Positions 25,958-36,477 are shown, numbered from the stretch's first letter. The stretch: DNA of 64,000 nt from CBDDFS01 sp965227255 (GCA_965227255.1 CBDDFS010000004.1:186001-250000); one strand, 5' to 3'. The notes: generated by a model not told the origin, from the letters alone. Numbers and translations are program-made.

Positions 25958-26764
25958 ATGTCGAATAATTTATTAGCAGGAAAGAAAGGAATCATTTTTG
26001 GAGCGTTGAACGACCAGTCCATCGCTTGGAAGGTAGCAGAAAGATGTCATGAAGAAGGAGCATCCTTTGTATTGACGAATGCGCCTATAGCCATGAGAAT
26101 GGGAGAGATCAATAATCTGGCTGAGAAAACGAATTCTGAGATCATTCCTGCCGATGCTACTTCTATGGATGACTTGAAAAATCTATTTGAAGGAGCCATG
26201 GATAAATTGGGAGGAAAACTTGATTTCGTATTGCATTCAATCGGCATGTCGCCCAATGTGAGAAAAGGCAAATCTTATACCGACCTGAACCACGACTGGT
26301 TTCAGAAGACCCTGGATGTTTCCGGACTTTCATTACACAAGACCCTTCAAACGGCCTACGAACTGGATGCTTTAAATGAATGGTCTTCAGTGATCGGACT
26401 GACATATATTGCTGCTCAGAGAACCTTCCCTGATTACAGCGACATGGCAGAAGCCAAATCATTGCTCGAATCCATTGCAAGAAGCTTCGGTTACCATTAC
26501 GGAAAAGCCAAAAAAGTAAGGGTGAATACTATTTCTCAATCACCAACTGTCACAACGGCCGGTAGTGGAGTAGGAGGATTTGATGCCTTCATCAACTACG
26601 CTGATAAGATGTCGCCACTAGGAAATGCTTCTGCCATGGACTGCGCCAATTATTGCGTAGCTATGTTCTCTGATCTCACTAAATATGTAACCATGCAGAA
26701 TCTGATGCATGACGGTGGATTCTCTTCTACCGGGGTGAGTAAGGAGATTATGGATATGATGTAG
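25958..26764 (+). CDS. fabI: Enoyl-[acyl-carrier-protein] reductase (NADH)
   Basis: The 268-residue short-chain dehydrogenase reduces trans-2-enoyl-ACP in type II fatty acid synthesis. It has the FabI-type Gly-rich region GALNDQSIAWKVAERCHEEG, HSIGMSPN, and the catalytic pair in FPDYSDMAEAK (Tyr-x6-Lys), followed by RVNTISQSPTVTTAGSGVGGF and DGGFSSTG. This is the target class of triclosan. It starts 46 bases after recN. Confidence 0.96.
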   Translation: MSNNLLAGKKGIIFGALNDQSIAWKVAERCHEEGASFVLTNAPIAMRMGEINNLAEKTNSEIIPADATSMDDLKNLFEGAMDKLGGKLDFVLHSIGMSPNVRKGKSYTDLNHDWFQKTLDVSGLSLHKTLQTAYELDALNEWSSVIGLTYIAAQRTFPDYSDMAEAKSLLESIARSFGYHYGKAKKVRVNTISQSPTVTTAGSGVGGFDAFINYADKMSPLGNASAMDCANYCVAMFSDLTKYVTMQNLMHDGGFSSTGVSKEIMDMM

Positions 26765-26770
26765 GTCTTT

Positions 26771-26842
26771 GATATATGACATATGAGTTATGACTTCTGA
26801 CTTATGATTTAGAGTAAGAGTGAGTGTCAGAGCGAGATGCGA
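26771..26842. repeat. Heptad array followed by hexad array
   Basis: Six heptads GATATAT, GACATAT, GAGTTAT, GACTTCT, GACTTAT, GATTTAG (26771-26812) run directly into 6-base units GAGTAA, GAGTGA, GTGTCA, GAGCGA. The same order, heptads then GAG/GTG-type hexads, recurs at 57372-57450. Confidence 0.75.
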
Positions 26843-26860
26843 GATTAGTTCTCAGAATTA

Positions 26861-26890
26861 TTAAAAAAAAAGCCCCAATCTCTTGAGGCT
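26861..26890 (-). terminator. Terminator of clpC
   Basis: On the minus strand AGCCTCAA and TTGGGGCT form an 8-bp stem with one G-U pair and loop GAGA, followed by a T-run (plus-strand A-run 26863-26870). Confidence 0.8.
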
Positions 26891-26905
26891 CTCTTATTCA
26901 TTTCA

Positions 26906-26940
26906 GATATCAGATATCAGATATCATTTATCAGCTATCC
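26906..26940. repeat. TGATATC heptad array starting at the clpC stop codon
   Basis: On the plus strand the units are GATATCA three times, TTTATCA and GCTATCC. Read on the minus strand, the clpC TGA stop (26933-26931) is the first three bases of TGATAAA, which continues as TGATATC units. Confidence 0.85.
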
Positions 26941-29477
26941 TTGGGTTCTTCACTCTTCTTCTTCCTGGGCTTCGTGAATTTCACCTGGATTTGATCATCC
27001 TTTAGAGTCACACTGATCGTTGAGCCTTCTTCGGCCTTGGTTTTGATCAGTTCTTCAGCCAATGGATCTTCTAGATACTTTTGGATGGCTCTTGAAAGCG
27101 GACGAGCACCAAAATCAGGATCATATCCCTTTTCGGCAATGTAGTCCTTGGCATCGTTACTGATCTTGATCTTGTAACCAAGGTCATCAACTCTCTTGTA
27201 AAGACCTTCCAGTTCAATATCGATTATCTTGAAGATGTTTTCCTTATTCAGATGGTTGAAGATGATGACATCGTCAATTCTATTAAGGAATTCAGGGGCA
27301 AAGGTTTTCTTCAATGCATTTTCGATCACACCTTTCGAATGCTCTTCAGCTGCCGCTTTCTTGGCTGTCGTTGAGAATCCAACTCCCTGACCAAAGTCTT
27401 TCAGCTGTCTGGCACCAATGTTCGATGTCATGATAATGATGGTATTCTTAAAGCTAACCTTTCTTCCCAGGCTATCCGTGATCTGTCCATCATCCAATAC
27501 CTGTAGCAGAATGTTATACACATCGTGGTGAGCCTTTTCAATCTCATCGAGCAATACAATAGAGTAGGGCTTCCTTCTTACTTTCTCAGTGAGCTGTCCA
27601 CCTTCTTCATAACCAACATATCCCGGAGGTGCTCCGATCAATCTTGATACGGCAAATTTCTCCATGTATTCACTCATGTCGATTCGGATGATGGAATCAT
27701 CATTATCGAAAAGATAGCGACCAAGCACTTTAGCCAATTGCGTTTTACCAACACCTGTTGGACCAAGGAAAATGAACGATCCAATCGGTTTGTTCGGATC
27801 TTTCAGTCCCGCACGATTTCTCTGAATGGCCTTCACAACCTTCACAATAGCGTCATCCTGTCCGATCAGTTTATCATGCATGTCATCATACATGGTCAAA
27901 AGCTTTTCGCTTTCTTTCTGAGCTACTCTCTGAACAGGAATACCTGTCATCATGGCAACGACTTCAGCCACGTTTTCATCATCAACAGTTTCCCGGTGAG
28001 AACGTGTTTGCTCTTCCCATTCTTTCTTGGCAGCTTCCAGTTTCTCCTGTAGTTGTCGTTCAGAATCCCTCAGTCTGGCAGCCTCTTCATATTTCTGAGA
28101 CCTTACCACCTGATTCTTCTGATCCTTCACATCTTCAATAGCCTTTTCAATGTCAATGATGTTCTTAGGCACCTTGATGTTGGTTATATGAACTCTTGAT
28201 CCGGCTTCATCCAGGGCATCAATAGCCTTGTCTGGAAGATGTCTGTCAGATATATATCGATTTGTCAGGTTCACACATGCCACAATGGCCTCATCTGTGT
28301 AATTCACATTGTGGTGATCCTCATACTTCGACTTGATGTTGTTCAGGATCTCGATGGTTTCTTCTTCTGTTGTTGGATCTACATGAACTTTCTGGAATCT
28401 TCTTTCAAGGGCACCATCCTTTTCAATATACTGTCTGTATTCATCCAGTGTAGTGGCGCCGATGCATTGAATTTCACCCCTGGCCAGAGCAGGTTTGAAC
28501 ATATTCGAGGCATCCAGGCTTCCTGAAGCACCACCGGCTCCAACGATCGTGTGGATCTCATCAATGAATAGAATGATATCCGGACTCTTTTCCAGCTCAT
28601 TCATCACAGCCTTCATTCGCTCTTCAAACTGTCCTCTGTATTTCGTTCCTGCAACCAAAGAGGCAAGATCAAGGGTTACAATTCTCTTGTTGAATAGGAG
28701 TCTTGATACTTTCTTCTGGATGATCCTTAATGCAAGTCCTTCAGCTATGGCCGATTTACCAACACCAGGTTCTCCAATAAGCACAGGGTTGTTCTTTTTC
28801 CTTCTGCTAAGAATCTGTGATACCCTTTCAATTTCTTTTTCTCTACCTACGATAGGATCAAGTTTGCCGTCTTCTGCTAAAGAGGTGAGATCCCTTCCGA
28901 AATTGTCGAGAACAGGAGTCTTGGATTTTCCTTCAGATCTGCGTGTGGTTCCGCCGCCACTGAATTCCTTTCCTGCATCATCTTCATCGTCATCATCGGG
29001 GGTAGAAGAACCAGGAATATTGGCCTGCACATCAGGTCCGGATAAATTCATTAGTTCTAATTCATCCTTAACACTTTCATAGTCCACATTGAATCTGTGT
29101 AAGGATTTGGTTGCTATGTTGTCTTCGTCTTTCAAAATAGATAGTAGTAAATGTTCGGTTCCTATTAAGTTGCTCTTAAATAATTTGGCTTCGAGGTAAG
29201 TAATTTTCAACACCTTTTCTGCCTGTTTTACCAATGGGATGTTCTGCAACTGATTCGTTTGTCCAGTTCCCAATTTGGCAGATTGTTCAATGGTTTTTCT
29301 CAGGTCGACCAGGTTAACCTTTAAAGATTTGAGGATCTTGACGGCCAGTCCGTCACCCTCCCTGATTATACCGAGAAGAAGATGTTCAATACCTATATAG
29401 TTGTGACCCAGGCGCAAAGCCTCTTCACGACTATATGATATTACATCCTTTACACGTGGTGAAAAATTAGCTTCCAT
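26931..29477 (-). CDS. clpC: ATP-dependent Clp protease ATPase ClpC
   Basis: The 848-residue AAA+ unfoldase feeds ClpP. Two Clp_N repeats occupy residues 1-145 (LGHNYIGIEHLLLGIIREG, LIGTEHLLLSILKDED). AAA1 has Walker A GEPGVGKSA near 237. A UVR motif (EEAARLRDSERQLQEKLE) near 460 identifies ClpC rather than ClpA or ClpB. AAA2 has GPTGVGKTQLAK near 574 and a C-terminal Lys/Glu-rich tail (PRKKKSEEPKDS). The last codons abut a TGATATC heptad array. A 238-base spacer separates it from divergent gyrA. Confidence 0.96.
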   Translation of the reverse strand: MEANFSPRVKDVISYSREEALRLGHNYIGIEHLLLGIIREGDGLAVKILKSLKVNLVDLRKTIEQSAKLGTGQTNQLQNIPLVKQAEKVLKITYLEAKLFKSNLIGTEHLLLSILKDEDNIATKSLHRFNVDYESVKDELELMNLSGPDVQANIPGSSTPDDDDEDDAGKEFSGGGTTRRSEGKSKTPVLDNFGRDLTSLAEDGKLDPIVGREKEIERVSQILSRRKKNNPVLIGEPGVGKSAIAEGLALRIIQKKVSRLLFNKRIVTLDLASLVAGTKYRGQFEERMKAVMNELEKSPDIILFIDEIHTIVGAGGASGSLDASNMFKPALARGEIQCIGATTLDEYRQYIEKDGALERRFQKVHVDPTTEEETIEILNNIKSKYEDHHNVNYTDEAIVACVNLTNRYISDRHLPDKAIDALDEAGSRVHITNIKVPKNIIDIEKAIEDVKDQKNQVVRSQKYEEAARLRDSERQLQEKLEAAKKEWEEQTRSHRETVDDENVAEVVAMMTGIPVQRVAQKESEKLLTMYDDMHDKLIGQDDAIVKVVKAIQRNRAGLKDPNKPIGSFIFLGPTGVGKTQLAKVLGRYLFDNDDSIIRIDMSEYMEKFAVSRLIGAPPGYVGYEEGGQLTEKVRRKPYSIVLLDEIEKAHHDVYNILLQVLDDGQITDSLGRKVSFKNTIIIMTSNIGARQLKDFGQGVGFSTTAKKAAAEEHSKGVIENALKKTFAPEFLNRIDDVIIFNHLNKENIFKIIDIELEGLYKRVDDLGYKIKISNDAKDYIAEKGYDPDFGARPLSRAIQKYLEDPLAEELIKTKAEEGSTISVTLKDDQIQVKFTKPRKKKSEEPKDS

Positions 29478-29716
29478 ATATATACTCTATCAAATACCGG
29501 GCCAAAATAAAATTAGGCAGGCATATAGGCTAAGTTAGTCTTAAAGAGCTTAAATCAAAAATATTCTTTTGGGCTTTGCGTGGACTTTTAAAATAGGGTC
29601 ATTTTTTTAACAAAAATTTGTTCGTAAAAGCGCTATAAAAAAAGACGTTCAGGCCCGTTTATTTACGTAAATTCGACCACTTTTTAGGAAGAAATTCTAT
29701 TCAATAATTTCACTTT

Positions 29717-32239
29717 ATGGCGGAAGATCGCATTATTCAGATAGACATTGAAGAAGAGATGAAATCAGCCTACATCGATTACTCGATGTCGGTCATCGTT
29801 TCAAGGGCTTTGCCGGATGTCAGGGATGGTTTAAAACCTGTTCACAGACGCATTCTTTATGGCATGATGGACCTTGGAGTTCTTCACAACAGACCTTATA
29901 AAAAATCAGCCAGAATTGTCGGGGAAGTCCTCGGTAAATATCACCCTCATGGTGATACAGCTGTTTATGATACCATGGTGCGTATGGCCCAGGAATGGTC
30001 TTTGCGTTATCAACTGGTTGAAGGACAAGGAAACTTTGGTTCTGTTGATGGTGATAGTCCGGCCGCAATGCGATATACAGAAGCAAGACTCCGAAGAGTA
30101 TCGGAGGACATGTTGAGTGATATCGAAAAAGAAACGGTCGATTTCCGATTGAACTTTGACGATACCATTGAAGAGCCTACTGTACTTCCAACGAGGATCC
30201 CAAATCTTCTTGTCAACGGCTCATCGGGTATTGCCGTGGGTATGGCTACAAACATGGCTCCACATAACCTAAGTGAGATTATTGATGGGACCATCATGTA
30301 CATCGACAACAACGATGTAGAGATGGACGAACTTTTAAAGGTCATTAAGGCACCTGACTTCCCAACGGGTGGAATCATCTATGGTTACGAAGGTGTGAAA
30401 AGTGCATTTGAGACGGGTAGGGGCAGGATCGTACTTCGAGGTAAAACGACATTTGAAGAGACCAAGACCGGAAGGGAGATGATCATTGCTACAGAAATTC
30501 CTTACCTGGTCAACAAGGCCGATATGATCAAGAGGACGGCCGACCTTATTAACGAAAAGAAACTGGAAGGCATATCAGATATCCGTGATGAATCGGATAG
30601 AAATGGTATGCGAGTGGTTTACGAATTGAAAAAAGATGCCATACCAAATGTGGTACTCAACAATTTGTACAAACACACGGCCCTTCAGTCATCATTCAGT
30701 GTGAACAATATCGCACTGGTCAACGGAAAGCCGGAATTACTCAACTTGAAAGACCTGATCTCTAATTTTGTTGATTTCAGGCATGAAGTAGTTGTACGAA
30801 GGACTGAATACGACCTGAGAAAAGCAGAAGAAAGAGCTCACATTCTGGAAGGACTGATCATTGCCATCAACAACCTTGATGATGTGATCGCTTTGATCAG
30901 GGGGTCGAGAACACCGGAAGATGCTAGAAATGGTCTGATCGAGAAATTCGAACTGACAGAAATTCAAGCTAAAGCAATACTTGAATTAAGACTACAGAAA
31001 CTTACTGGACTTGAGATAGATAAGCTACGTGAAGAGCATGCTGAAGTTATGGCCTTGATCGAGAAATTGAAAGAGATTCTTGAGAAGAAAGAGCTTAGAA
31101 TGAACATCATCAAGGATGAGTTGATGGAAGTGAAAGATAAGTTTGGTGATGAAAGAAGATCTGAGATCGAGTATGCCGCTGAAGACTTCAAGATTGAAGA
31201 TATGATTCCGGACGAAGAAGTGGTTGTTACCATTTCTCACATGGGATACATCAAGAGGACTCCACTTAACGAATACAGAAGACAGGGTAGGGGTGGTAAA
31301 GGTTCCAAAGCAAGTTCTACCAGGGATGAAGACTTCCTGGAACACTTGTTTGTGGCCACAACACACAATTACCTGCTCATATTTACCGAGAAGGGTAAAT
31401 GTTTCTGGATGCGGGTATTTGAGATACCGGAAGGACAGAAGAATTCGAAAGGAAGGCCGATACAGAACCTTATTAATATAGAATCTGATGACAAGGTCAG
31501 GGCATACATCAACGTTAAGAATCTGAAAGACGAAGAATACGTTGAGAACAACTACATTGTAATGGCCACGAAGAAAGGTGTGATCAAGAAGACCACGCTG
31601 GAAGCTTATTCCAGACCGAGGTCGAACGGTATCAACGCCATTAACATTCGGGAAGGAGATGAATTGCTGGAAGCCAAATTGACAGGTGGAACGGATGAAA
31701 TAATCCTTGCATTGAAATCCGGAAGAGCGATCCGATTCAATGAGGAGAAAGTCAGATCCATGGGTCGAACGGCATCCGGTGTAAGAGGAATTACACTTGG
31801 TGGTGAGAAGGACGAAGTTGTTGGAATGATCACCAGCAGCAGTGAAGAATCTACCATCATGGTAGTATCTGAGAACGGCTATGGTAAAAGATCTGCTCTT
31901 GAAGACTATCGAGTAACCAACCGTGGTGGAAAAGGAGTGAAGACCTTGAACGTTACCGACAAGACAGGAGAATTGATCTCTATTCGAAATGTATCAGATG
32001 GAGATGATTTGATGATCATCAACAAATCAGGTATCCTGATCAGGATCTCAGTTGCGGATATCCGTGTTATGGGCCGCGCCACTCAGGGTGTAAGATTGAT
32101 CAATATCAAAGATGGTGATTCAATTGCCGCTGTGGCCAAGGTAGAGAAGGACATGGTTGGCGATGAAGAAGATGAAGAATCATTGGATCAGAATAACGAA
32201 GAAATCGATAATCAAACAGAAGAATCTTCAGAGGAATAA
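29717..32239 (+). CDS. gyrA: DNA gyrase subunit A
   Basis: The 840-residue type II topoisomerase subunit introduces negative supercoils with GyrB. Seen: DYSMSVIVSRALPDVRDGLKPVHRR, SARIVGEVLGKYHPHGDTA, the catalytic Tyr in AAMRYTEAR near residue 120, and a C-terminal beta-pinwheel with a GyrA-box (RQGRGGKGSK near 520), which distinguishes it from ParC. The C-terminus is an acidic tail (EESLDQNNEEIDNQTEESSEE). Gly/Ser/Asp at the quinolone-resistance positions were not scored. The TPR gene follows with no spacer (TAA then ATG). Confidence 0.97.
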   Translation: MAEDRIIQIDIEEEMKSAYIDYSMSVIVSRALPDVRDGLKPVHRRILYGMMDLGVLHNRPYKKSARIVGEVLGKYHPHGDTAVYDTMVRMAQEWSLRYQLVEGQGNFGSVDGDSPAAMRYTEARLRRVSEDMLSDIEKETVDFRLNFDDTIEEPTVLPTRIPNLLVNGSSGIAVGMATNMAPHNLSEIIDGTIMYIDNNDVEMDELLKVIKAPDFPTGGIIYGYEGVKSAFETGRGRIVLRGKTTFEETKTGREMIIATEIPYLVNKADMIKRTADLINEKKLEGISDIRDESDRNGMRVVYELKKDAIPNVVLNNLYKHTALQSSFSVNNIALVNGKPELLNLKDLISNFVDFRHEVVVRRTEYDLRKAEERAHILEGLIIAINNLDDVIALIRGSRTPEDARNGLIEKFELTEIQAKAILELRLQKLTGLEIDKLREEHAEVMALIEKLKEILEKKELRMNIIKDELMEVKDKFGDERRSEIEYAAEDFKIEDMIPDEEVVVTISHMGYIKRTPLNEYRRQGRGGKGSKASSTRDEDFLEHLFVATTHNYLLIFTEKGKCFWMRVFEIPEGQKNSKGRPIQNLINIESDDKVRAYINVKNLKDEEYVENNYIVMATKKGVIKKTTLEAYSRPRSNGINAINIREGDELLEAKLTGGTDEIILALKSGRAIRFNEEKVRSMGRTASGVRGITLGGEKDEVVGMITSSSEESTIMVVSENGYGKRSALEDYRVTNRGGKGVKTLNVTDKTGELISIRNVSDGDDLMIINKSGILIRISVADIRVMGRATQGVRLINIKDGDSIAAVAKVEKDMVGDEEDEESLDQNNEEIDNQTEESSEE

Positions 32240-33409
32240 ATGAAGCATAAGTTTATCCTTGCCGTTGCCATAAGCCTCAGTGGCAGTGCAATGGCTCAAA
32301 AGTCAAAAGTACTTTCAGCTTACAATCTTCAACAGGCCTACTATCAAAGTCAGGACTGTCAGGATCTGAGCAAGGCGAGAGATGCTATCGAATTGGCCTT
32401 GACCGATGAGAAGAGCTCCATCTGGGCGAAAACCTGGCTCTACAGGGGCGATATCTATTATGACATCGCTTATCCATCGGCGGCAGATTGCAAAACGCTG
32501 GATGATCAAGCCTTATTCAAATCCCACGAATCTTACATGCAGGCTCTTGAATACGACGAAAAGGATAAATACAAGAAGCAGATCGATCCAAAATTGTCGA
32601 ATGTAGCAAAGCTTTTCACCATGAGCGGTATCAACAACTTCAACGTGAAGAATTACGAAGGGGCGCTGAGTGATTTTGAGAAGGCCATTCAGATCGGTGA
32701 CTATTTTGGTGCGAAGGACAGTATTGCATTATACAATGCCTGTTTATCAGCTGAAAAGATCGGTGCTTACAGCAAGGCAGCTTTGTATTATGAAGGTCTG
32801 ATCGATATTGGTTATAAAGCCGATGGCGGAGTGAGTCTTTATCACCAGCTCGCTATGACATATTATAAGTTGGAGGACAGTACAAAGGCATTTCAGGCTA
32901 TCAAGGCAGGTCGATTGGCGGAACCGTCAAACCAGGATCTAATCATTGATGAATTGAACTATTACCTTGAGAACGATCAGGATGAACTGGCTTTGAAGAA
33001 CCTGAATGTTGCGATCGAATCCATGCCAAATGATGCTCAGTTGTATTTTGCCAAAGGGACTTTGCTTGATACGCAAGGGAAGATCGAAGAAGCTGAAGAA
33101 CAGTATTTGAAAGCGATTGAGATTGACTCTGAAAACGAAAGTGCCATCTTCAATCTGGGTACGATGTACTTCAACAAAGGAGTGGAGCTTGCCAATAAAT
33201 CTGGTGAGTTTGGAGAGAATCAAAAAGCTGAATACGAGAAATACAAAAATGAATCAGAAGAGTATTTCAAGAAAGCTCTGCCTTATTTTGAGAGAGCCTT
33301 TGAAATAAATCCATACGATCCCGCTACTCAGTCGTCATTGAAAAATCTTTACAGCATGATGGGCGACGAAGAAGGGTACAAGCGGGTTTCTGATATTCTC
33401 GACAACTAA
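32240..33409 (+). CDS. Secreted TPR-repeat protein, paralogue 1
   Basis: The 389-residue protein has a signal peptide (1-19, ending AMAQ) and TPR repeats across residues 40-380 (WLYRGDIYYDIAYPS, NFNVKNYEGALSDFEKAI, LYFAKGTLLDTQGKIEEAEEQYLKAIEID, AIFNLGTMYFNKGVEL). Probably periplasmic. It starts on the base after the gyrA stop, so it is cotranscribed. A paralogue with the same layout (36680-37996) lies beyond the M16 protease gene. Function unknown; interaction scaffold is a reasonable guess. Confidence 0.85.
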   Translation: MKHKFILAVAISLSGSAMAQKSKVLSAYNLQQAYYQSQDCQDLSKARDAIELALTDEKSSIWAKTWLYRGDIYYDIAYPSAADCKTLDDQALFKSHESYMQALEYDEKDKYKKQIDPKLSNVAKLFTMSGINNFNVKNYEGALSDFEKAIQIGDYFGAKDSIALYNACLSAEKIGAYSKAALYYEGLIDIGYKADGGVSLYHQLAMTYYKLEDSTKAFQAIKAGRLAEPSNQDLIIDELNYYLENDQDELALKNLNVAIESMPNDAQLYFAKGTLLDTQGKIEEAEEQYLKAIEIDSENESAIFNLGTMYFNKGVELANKSGEFGENQKAEYEKYKNESEEYFKKALPYFERAFEINPYDPATQSSLKNLYSMMGDEEGYKRVSDILDN

Positions 33410-33489
33410 TTCCACTTACCGTTCGTGGTATTTTTTTGAGCGCTCATGTAATAATGAGGCAATTAATTTAGATTTTCTTTGTCTCAAAA

Positions 33490-33514
33490 GGGGCTTTCGA
33501 TATCTTTGAGCCCC
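33490..33514. promoter_or_regulatory. GGGGCT/AGCCCC hairpin in the leader of the M16 protease gene
   Basis: GGGGCT (33490-33495) pairs with AGCCCC (33509-33514), flanked by AAA and GAAA, with no T-tract. It lies 22 bases before the chosen start codon, where it could act as a 5' leader structure or weak terminator. Confidence 0.4.
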
Positions 33515-33535
33515 GAAAATCAAAAGAACATTAAA

Positions 33536-36412
33536 ATGAAAATCAAATCGTTGACTTTACTGGCTTCGGTATTCGCTTTAACATCTCTGCTGGCTCAGCC
33601 AACTCTTGTAGAGACAGTTGAAAAGCAAGAAGGCAAGCTGGTAATTCCATATGAGAAATATGAATTGAACAATGGACTTACCATTATTCTACATGAAGAT
33701 AAGTCTGATCCGATCGTACACGTAAACGTTACGTATCACGTAGGTTCTGCAAGAGAAACTCCGGGTAGATCCGGTTTTGCGCACTTCTTCGAACACATGA
33801 TGTTCCAGGGAAGTGATAACGTAGGTGATGACCAGCACTTCAAAATTGTACAGAAGGCCGGTGGTAACATGAACGGTACAACAAACCGTGACAGAACGAA
33901 TTACTTCGAAACATTGCCATCTAACTACCTTGAAACTGCTCTGTGGTTGGAAGCTGACAGAATGGGATTCCTTCTTGATGCTGTGACCAAGGAAGCTTTT
34001 GAAAACCAGCGTTCGACTGTAAAGAATGAGAAGGGACAGAACTACCTGAGTCAACCTTACGGGACAGTAGGGGAGGTTACGGATCAGAATCTTTATCCTT
34101 TGAACCACCCATACAGCTGGCCAACTATTGGTTTTACAGATGACCTTGACGCTGCCACGGAGGAGGATCTTAAGAACTTCTTCCTAAGATGGTATGGTCC
34201 GAACAATGCGGTATTGACGATTGCGGGTGACTTCGAAAAAGAAACCACACTGCAAATGGTTGAGAAGTATTTCGGTCCGATCAAGCAAGGACCTGCTGTT
34301 AAGAAGCAGAGAGTGCAAAGACCGGTATTGGCCAACGACAGATATTCTACAATTGAAGATCAGATCTTCCTTCCAATGACGCAAATGGTATATCCATCTG
34401 TGCCAAACTATCACAGAGATGAAGCTCCGCTCGACATGTTGGCTTCTATTATGGGACAGGGTAACAACTCAATTTTCTATAAGAACTTCGTAAAATCAGA
34501 AAAAGCCATTCAGGCTCAGGTATTCCATCCATGTTTCGAGCTTGCTGGTGAATTTACGATCATGGTAGTTGCGTATCCTGATCAAACTTTGGAGGATACA
34601 GAGCAATTAATCAGAAAGAGTCTTGAGGACTTCGAAACGACTGTTTTGAAAGGTGAGAACATCAATGAATTGTTGTTGCAAGCAAAGGCTGACCAGAGGA
34701 CTGGAATCATCAGTGGTATGGAAAGCATTGGAGGTAAAGCAGATCAGCTTTCAAGCTGGCACAGACTGCTTCCTGCAGGAAGAGCATTCAATGTTCAGGA
34801 TGATCTTGACAGATACGAGAATGTAACGGTTGAAGACCTGAACAGGGTTTTTGCGAAATACATTAAAGGAAAGAAAGCCGTAATCACCAATGTGGTAAGA
34901 TATCAGCCTAAGCAAGGTGAGAACATGGAAGATTGGGAAAAGGTAAGTTTCAATCCGTATGCCGGAAAACAAGACCAAATGCCACTTCCTGAGGAGTATA
35001 AAGGTTTGACATATGTAAAAGCAGAGGATACTTTCGACAGGTCAGTTCAGCCAACTCCGGGTGAGCCACGGCCAGCTGTTGTTCCTACTTTCTACAGAAC
35101 AAAACTTGATAATGGAATCAACATCATAGGAACAAGAACTACAGAAGTTCCTATGGTTGGTGTATCTATCAATATCAAAGGTGGTCACATCATGGACGAC
35201 AATGGATTTGAGGATGGAACAGCTGTCCTTACGGCCATGTTGATGAATGAGGGTACTGAGAACTATACTACAGAAGAATTCGGTGCTGCTTTGAAGAAAC
35301 TTGGAACTTTCATGAACATTGGAGCGGGTCCAAAATCAACAAGCATTAATATGCAGTGTACTGTTGAAAACATGGATGCTTCATTAAAGTTGATGGAAGA
35401 AGCCTTGACGAAGCCAAGATTCGCAGAGGAAGACTTCAAAAGGGTTAAGAAGCAATTGTTGGAGAGTATCAAGAACCAGCGTACAAATCCTAGTTTGATT
35501 GCCAGCAAGGCTTATACAAACCTTCTTTATGGAAACACTGTATTGGGTAGATACTACACTGGTACATACAGTTCTGTTGACAAGATCAAGCTTGATGATG
35601 TCAAAGCTTTCTATGAGAAACACTTTTCTCCAAACCTTACCAATGTTATCATAGTAGGGGATGTTGAGGAGAAGAAAGCTCTTGAAAGTCTTGCCTTCCT
35701 GAACAACTGGAAAGACAAGGGTGTAGAGATGCCAGAAATCACTGGATTCCCTACATATGAAGGTCCACAGATTCTTTTGATCGACAAAAAGGCAGCGCCT
35801 CAGTCGCAGATCAGAATCGGATACCTTGCTCACAAGTATGACTACAATGGAATCTTCTACAAGTCGAACATCATGAACTTTGCCTTGGGTGGAAACTTCA
35901 GTAGTCGTATCAATATGAATTTGAGAGAGGAAAAAGGTTTCACTTATGGTGCCAGATCTGGCTTTAGTGGAGACGCTTATCCAGGTGCTTTTACAGCAGG
36001 CGCCAGTGTCAGAGCTTCAGCAACTGACAGTTCTATTACAGAATTCATGAAGGAGATCAACAATTACAAAGAGAACGGAATTACCGACGAAGAGCTGGAA
36101 TTCACAAAGAGCTCTTTGATCTTGAGCGACATCCTGAGCTATGAATCTTCATGGCAAAAAGGTTCATTCCTTAACAGAATTGTTCAATACGATCTTCCTG
36201 ATAACTTCATTGAAGAGCAGGAGACCATCGTTAAGAACATTACGAAGGATGAGATCAATCAATTAGCGAAGGAGCAGCTGCAGACAGACAAGATGATCAT
36301 TCTTGTAGTAGGAAACTCCTGGAAGATCAAAAAGAGCCTGAATGAACTGGGTTATGGTAAAGTCAGAGAGATTGACGGAACCGATATCAAATTGAAGGAA
36401 TTCAAGATGTGA
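33536..36412 (+). CDS. M16 family zinc metalloprotease (pitrilysin-type)
   Basis: The ATG at 33536 is chosen because it places a signal peptide (MKIKSLTLLASVFALTSLLAQ) at the N-terminus; the frame is open from 33479. The 958-residue protein carries the inverted zinc motif HFFEH at residues 83-87 in FAHFFEHMMFQGS, with the downstream Glu in KNEKG/ENQRSTVKNE, and a second, inactive M16 half (about 490-958) lacking HxxEH. This one-chain two-half layout is typical of exported Bacteroidota M16 peptidases. It follows a TPR gene and precedes its paralogue. Terminator follows. Confidence 0.93.
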   Translation: MKIKSLTLLASVFALTSLLAQPTLVETVEKQEGKLVIPYEKYELNNGLTIILHEDKSDPIVHVNVTYHVGSARETPGRSGFAHFFEHMMFQGSDNVGDDQHFKIVQKAGGNMNGTTNRDRTNYFETLPSNYLETALWLEADRMGFLLDAVTKEAFENQRSTVKNEKGQNYLSQPYGTVGEVTDQNLYPLNHPYSWPTIGFTDDLDAATEEDLKNFFLRWYGPNNAVLTIAGDFEKETTLQMVEKYFGPIKQGPAVKKQRVQRPVLANDRYSTIEDQIFLPMTQMVYPSVPNYHRDEAPLDMLASIMGQGNNSIFYKNFVKSEKAIQAQVFHPCFELAGEFTIMVVAYPDQTLEDTEQLIRKSLEDFETTVLKGENINELLLQAKADQRTGIISGMESIGGKADQLSSWHRLLPAGRAFNVQDDLDRYENVTVEDLNRVFAKYIKGKKAVITNVVRYQPKQGENMEDWEKVSFNPYAGKQDQMPLPEEYKGLTYVKAEDTFDRSVQPTPGEPRPAVVPTFYRTKLDNGINIIGTRTTEVPMVGVSINIKGGHIMDDNGFEDGTAVLTAMLMNEGTENYTTEEFGAALKKLGTFMNIGAGPKSTSINMQCTVENMDASLKLMEEALTKPRFAEEDFKRVKKQLLESIKNQRTNPSLIASKAYTNLLYGNTVLGRYYTGTYSSVDKIKLDDVKAFYEKHFSPNLTNVIIVGDVEEKKALESLAFLNNWKDKGVEMPEITGFPTYEGPQILLIDKKAAPQSQIRIGYLAHKYDYNGIFYKSNIMNFALGGNFSSRINMNLREEKGFTYGARSGFSGDAYPGAFTAGASVRASATDSSITEFMKEINNYKENGITDEELEFTKSSLILSDILSYESSWQKGSFLNRIVQYDLPDNFIEEQETIVKNITKDEINQLAKEQLQTDKMIILVVGNSWKIKKSLNELGYGKVREIDGTDIKLKEFKM

Positions 36413-36441
36413 TGGTTTAAAACCACCCTTAAAATAAAGAG

Positions 36442-36477
36442 CACCCGCTTGGTTTGATACTGAGCGGGTGTTTTTTT
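36442..36477 (+). terminator. Terminator of the M16 protease gene
   Basis: An 8-bp stem CACCCGCT / AGCGGGTG with a 13-base loop, followed by a T-run. Confidence 0.88.

Noticed and set aside
28495..29082. 195-residue plus-strand open frame
   Set aside because: Antisense to the clpC gene, with codon pattern explained by the clpC frame and Ser-rich product without homology.
29478..29716. Possible tRNA or small RNA gene in the clpC-gyrA spacer
   Set aside because: No cloverleaf with CCA end or T-arm motif could be seen; the spacer is AT rich with several weak promoter-like boxes only.
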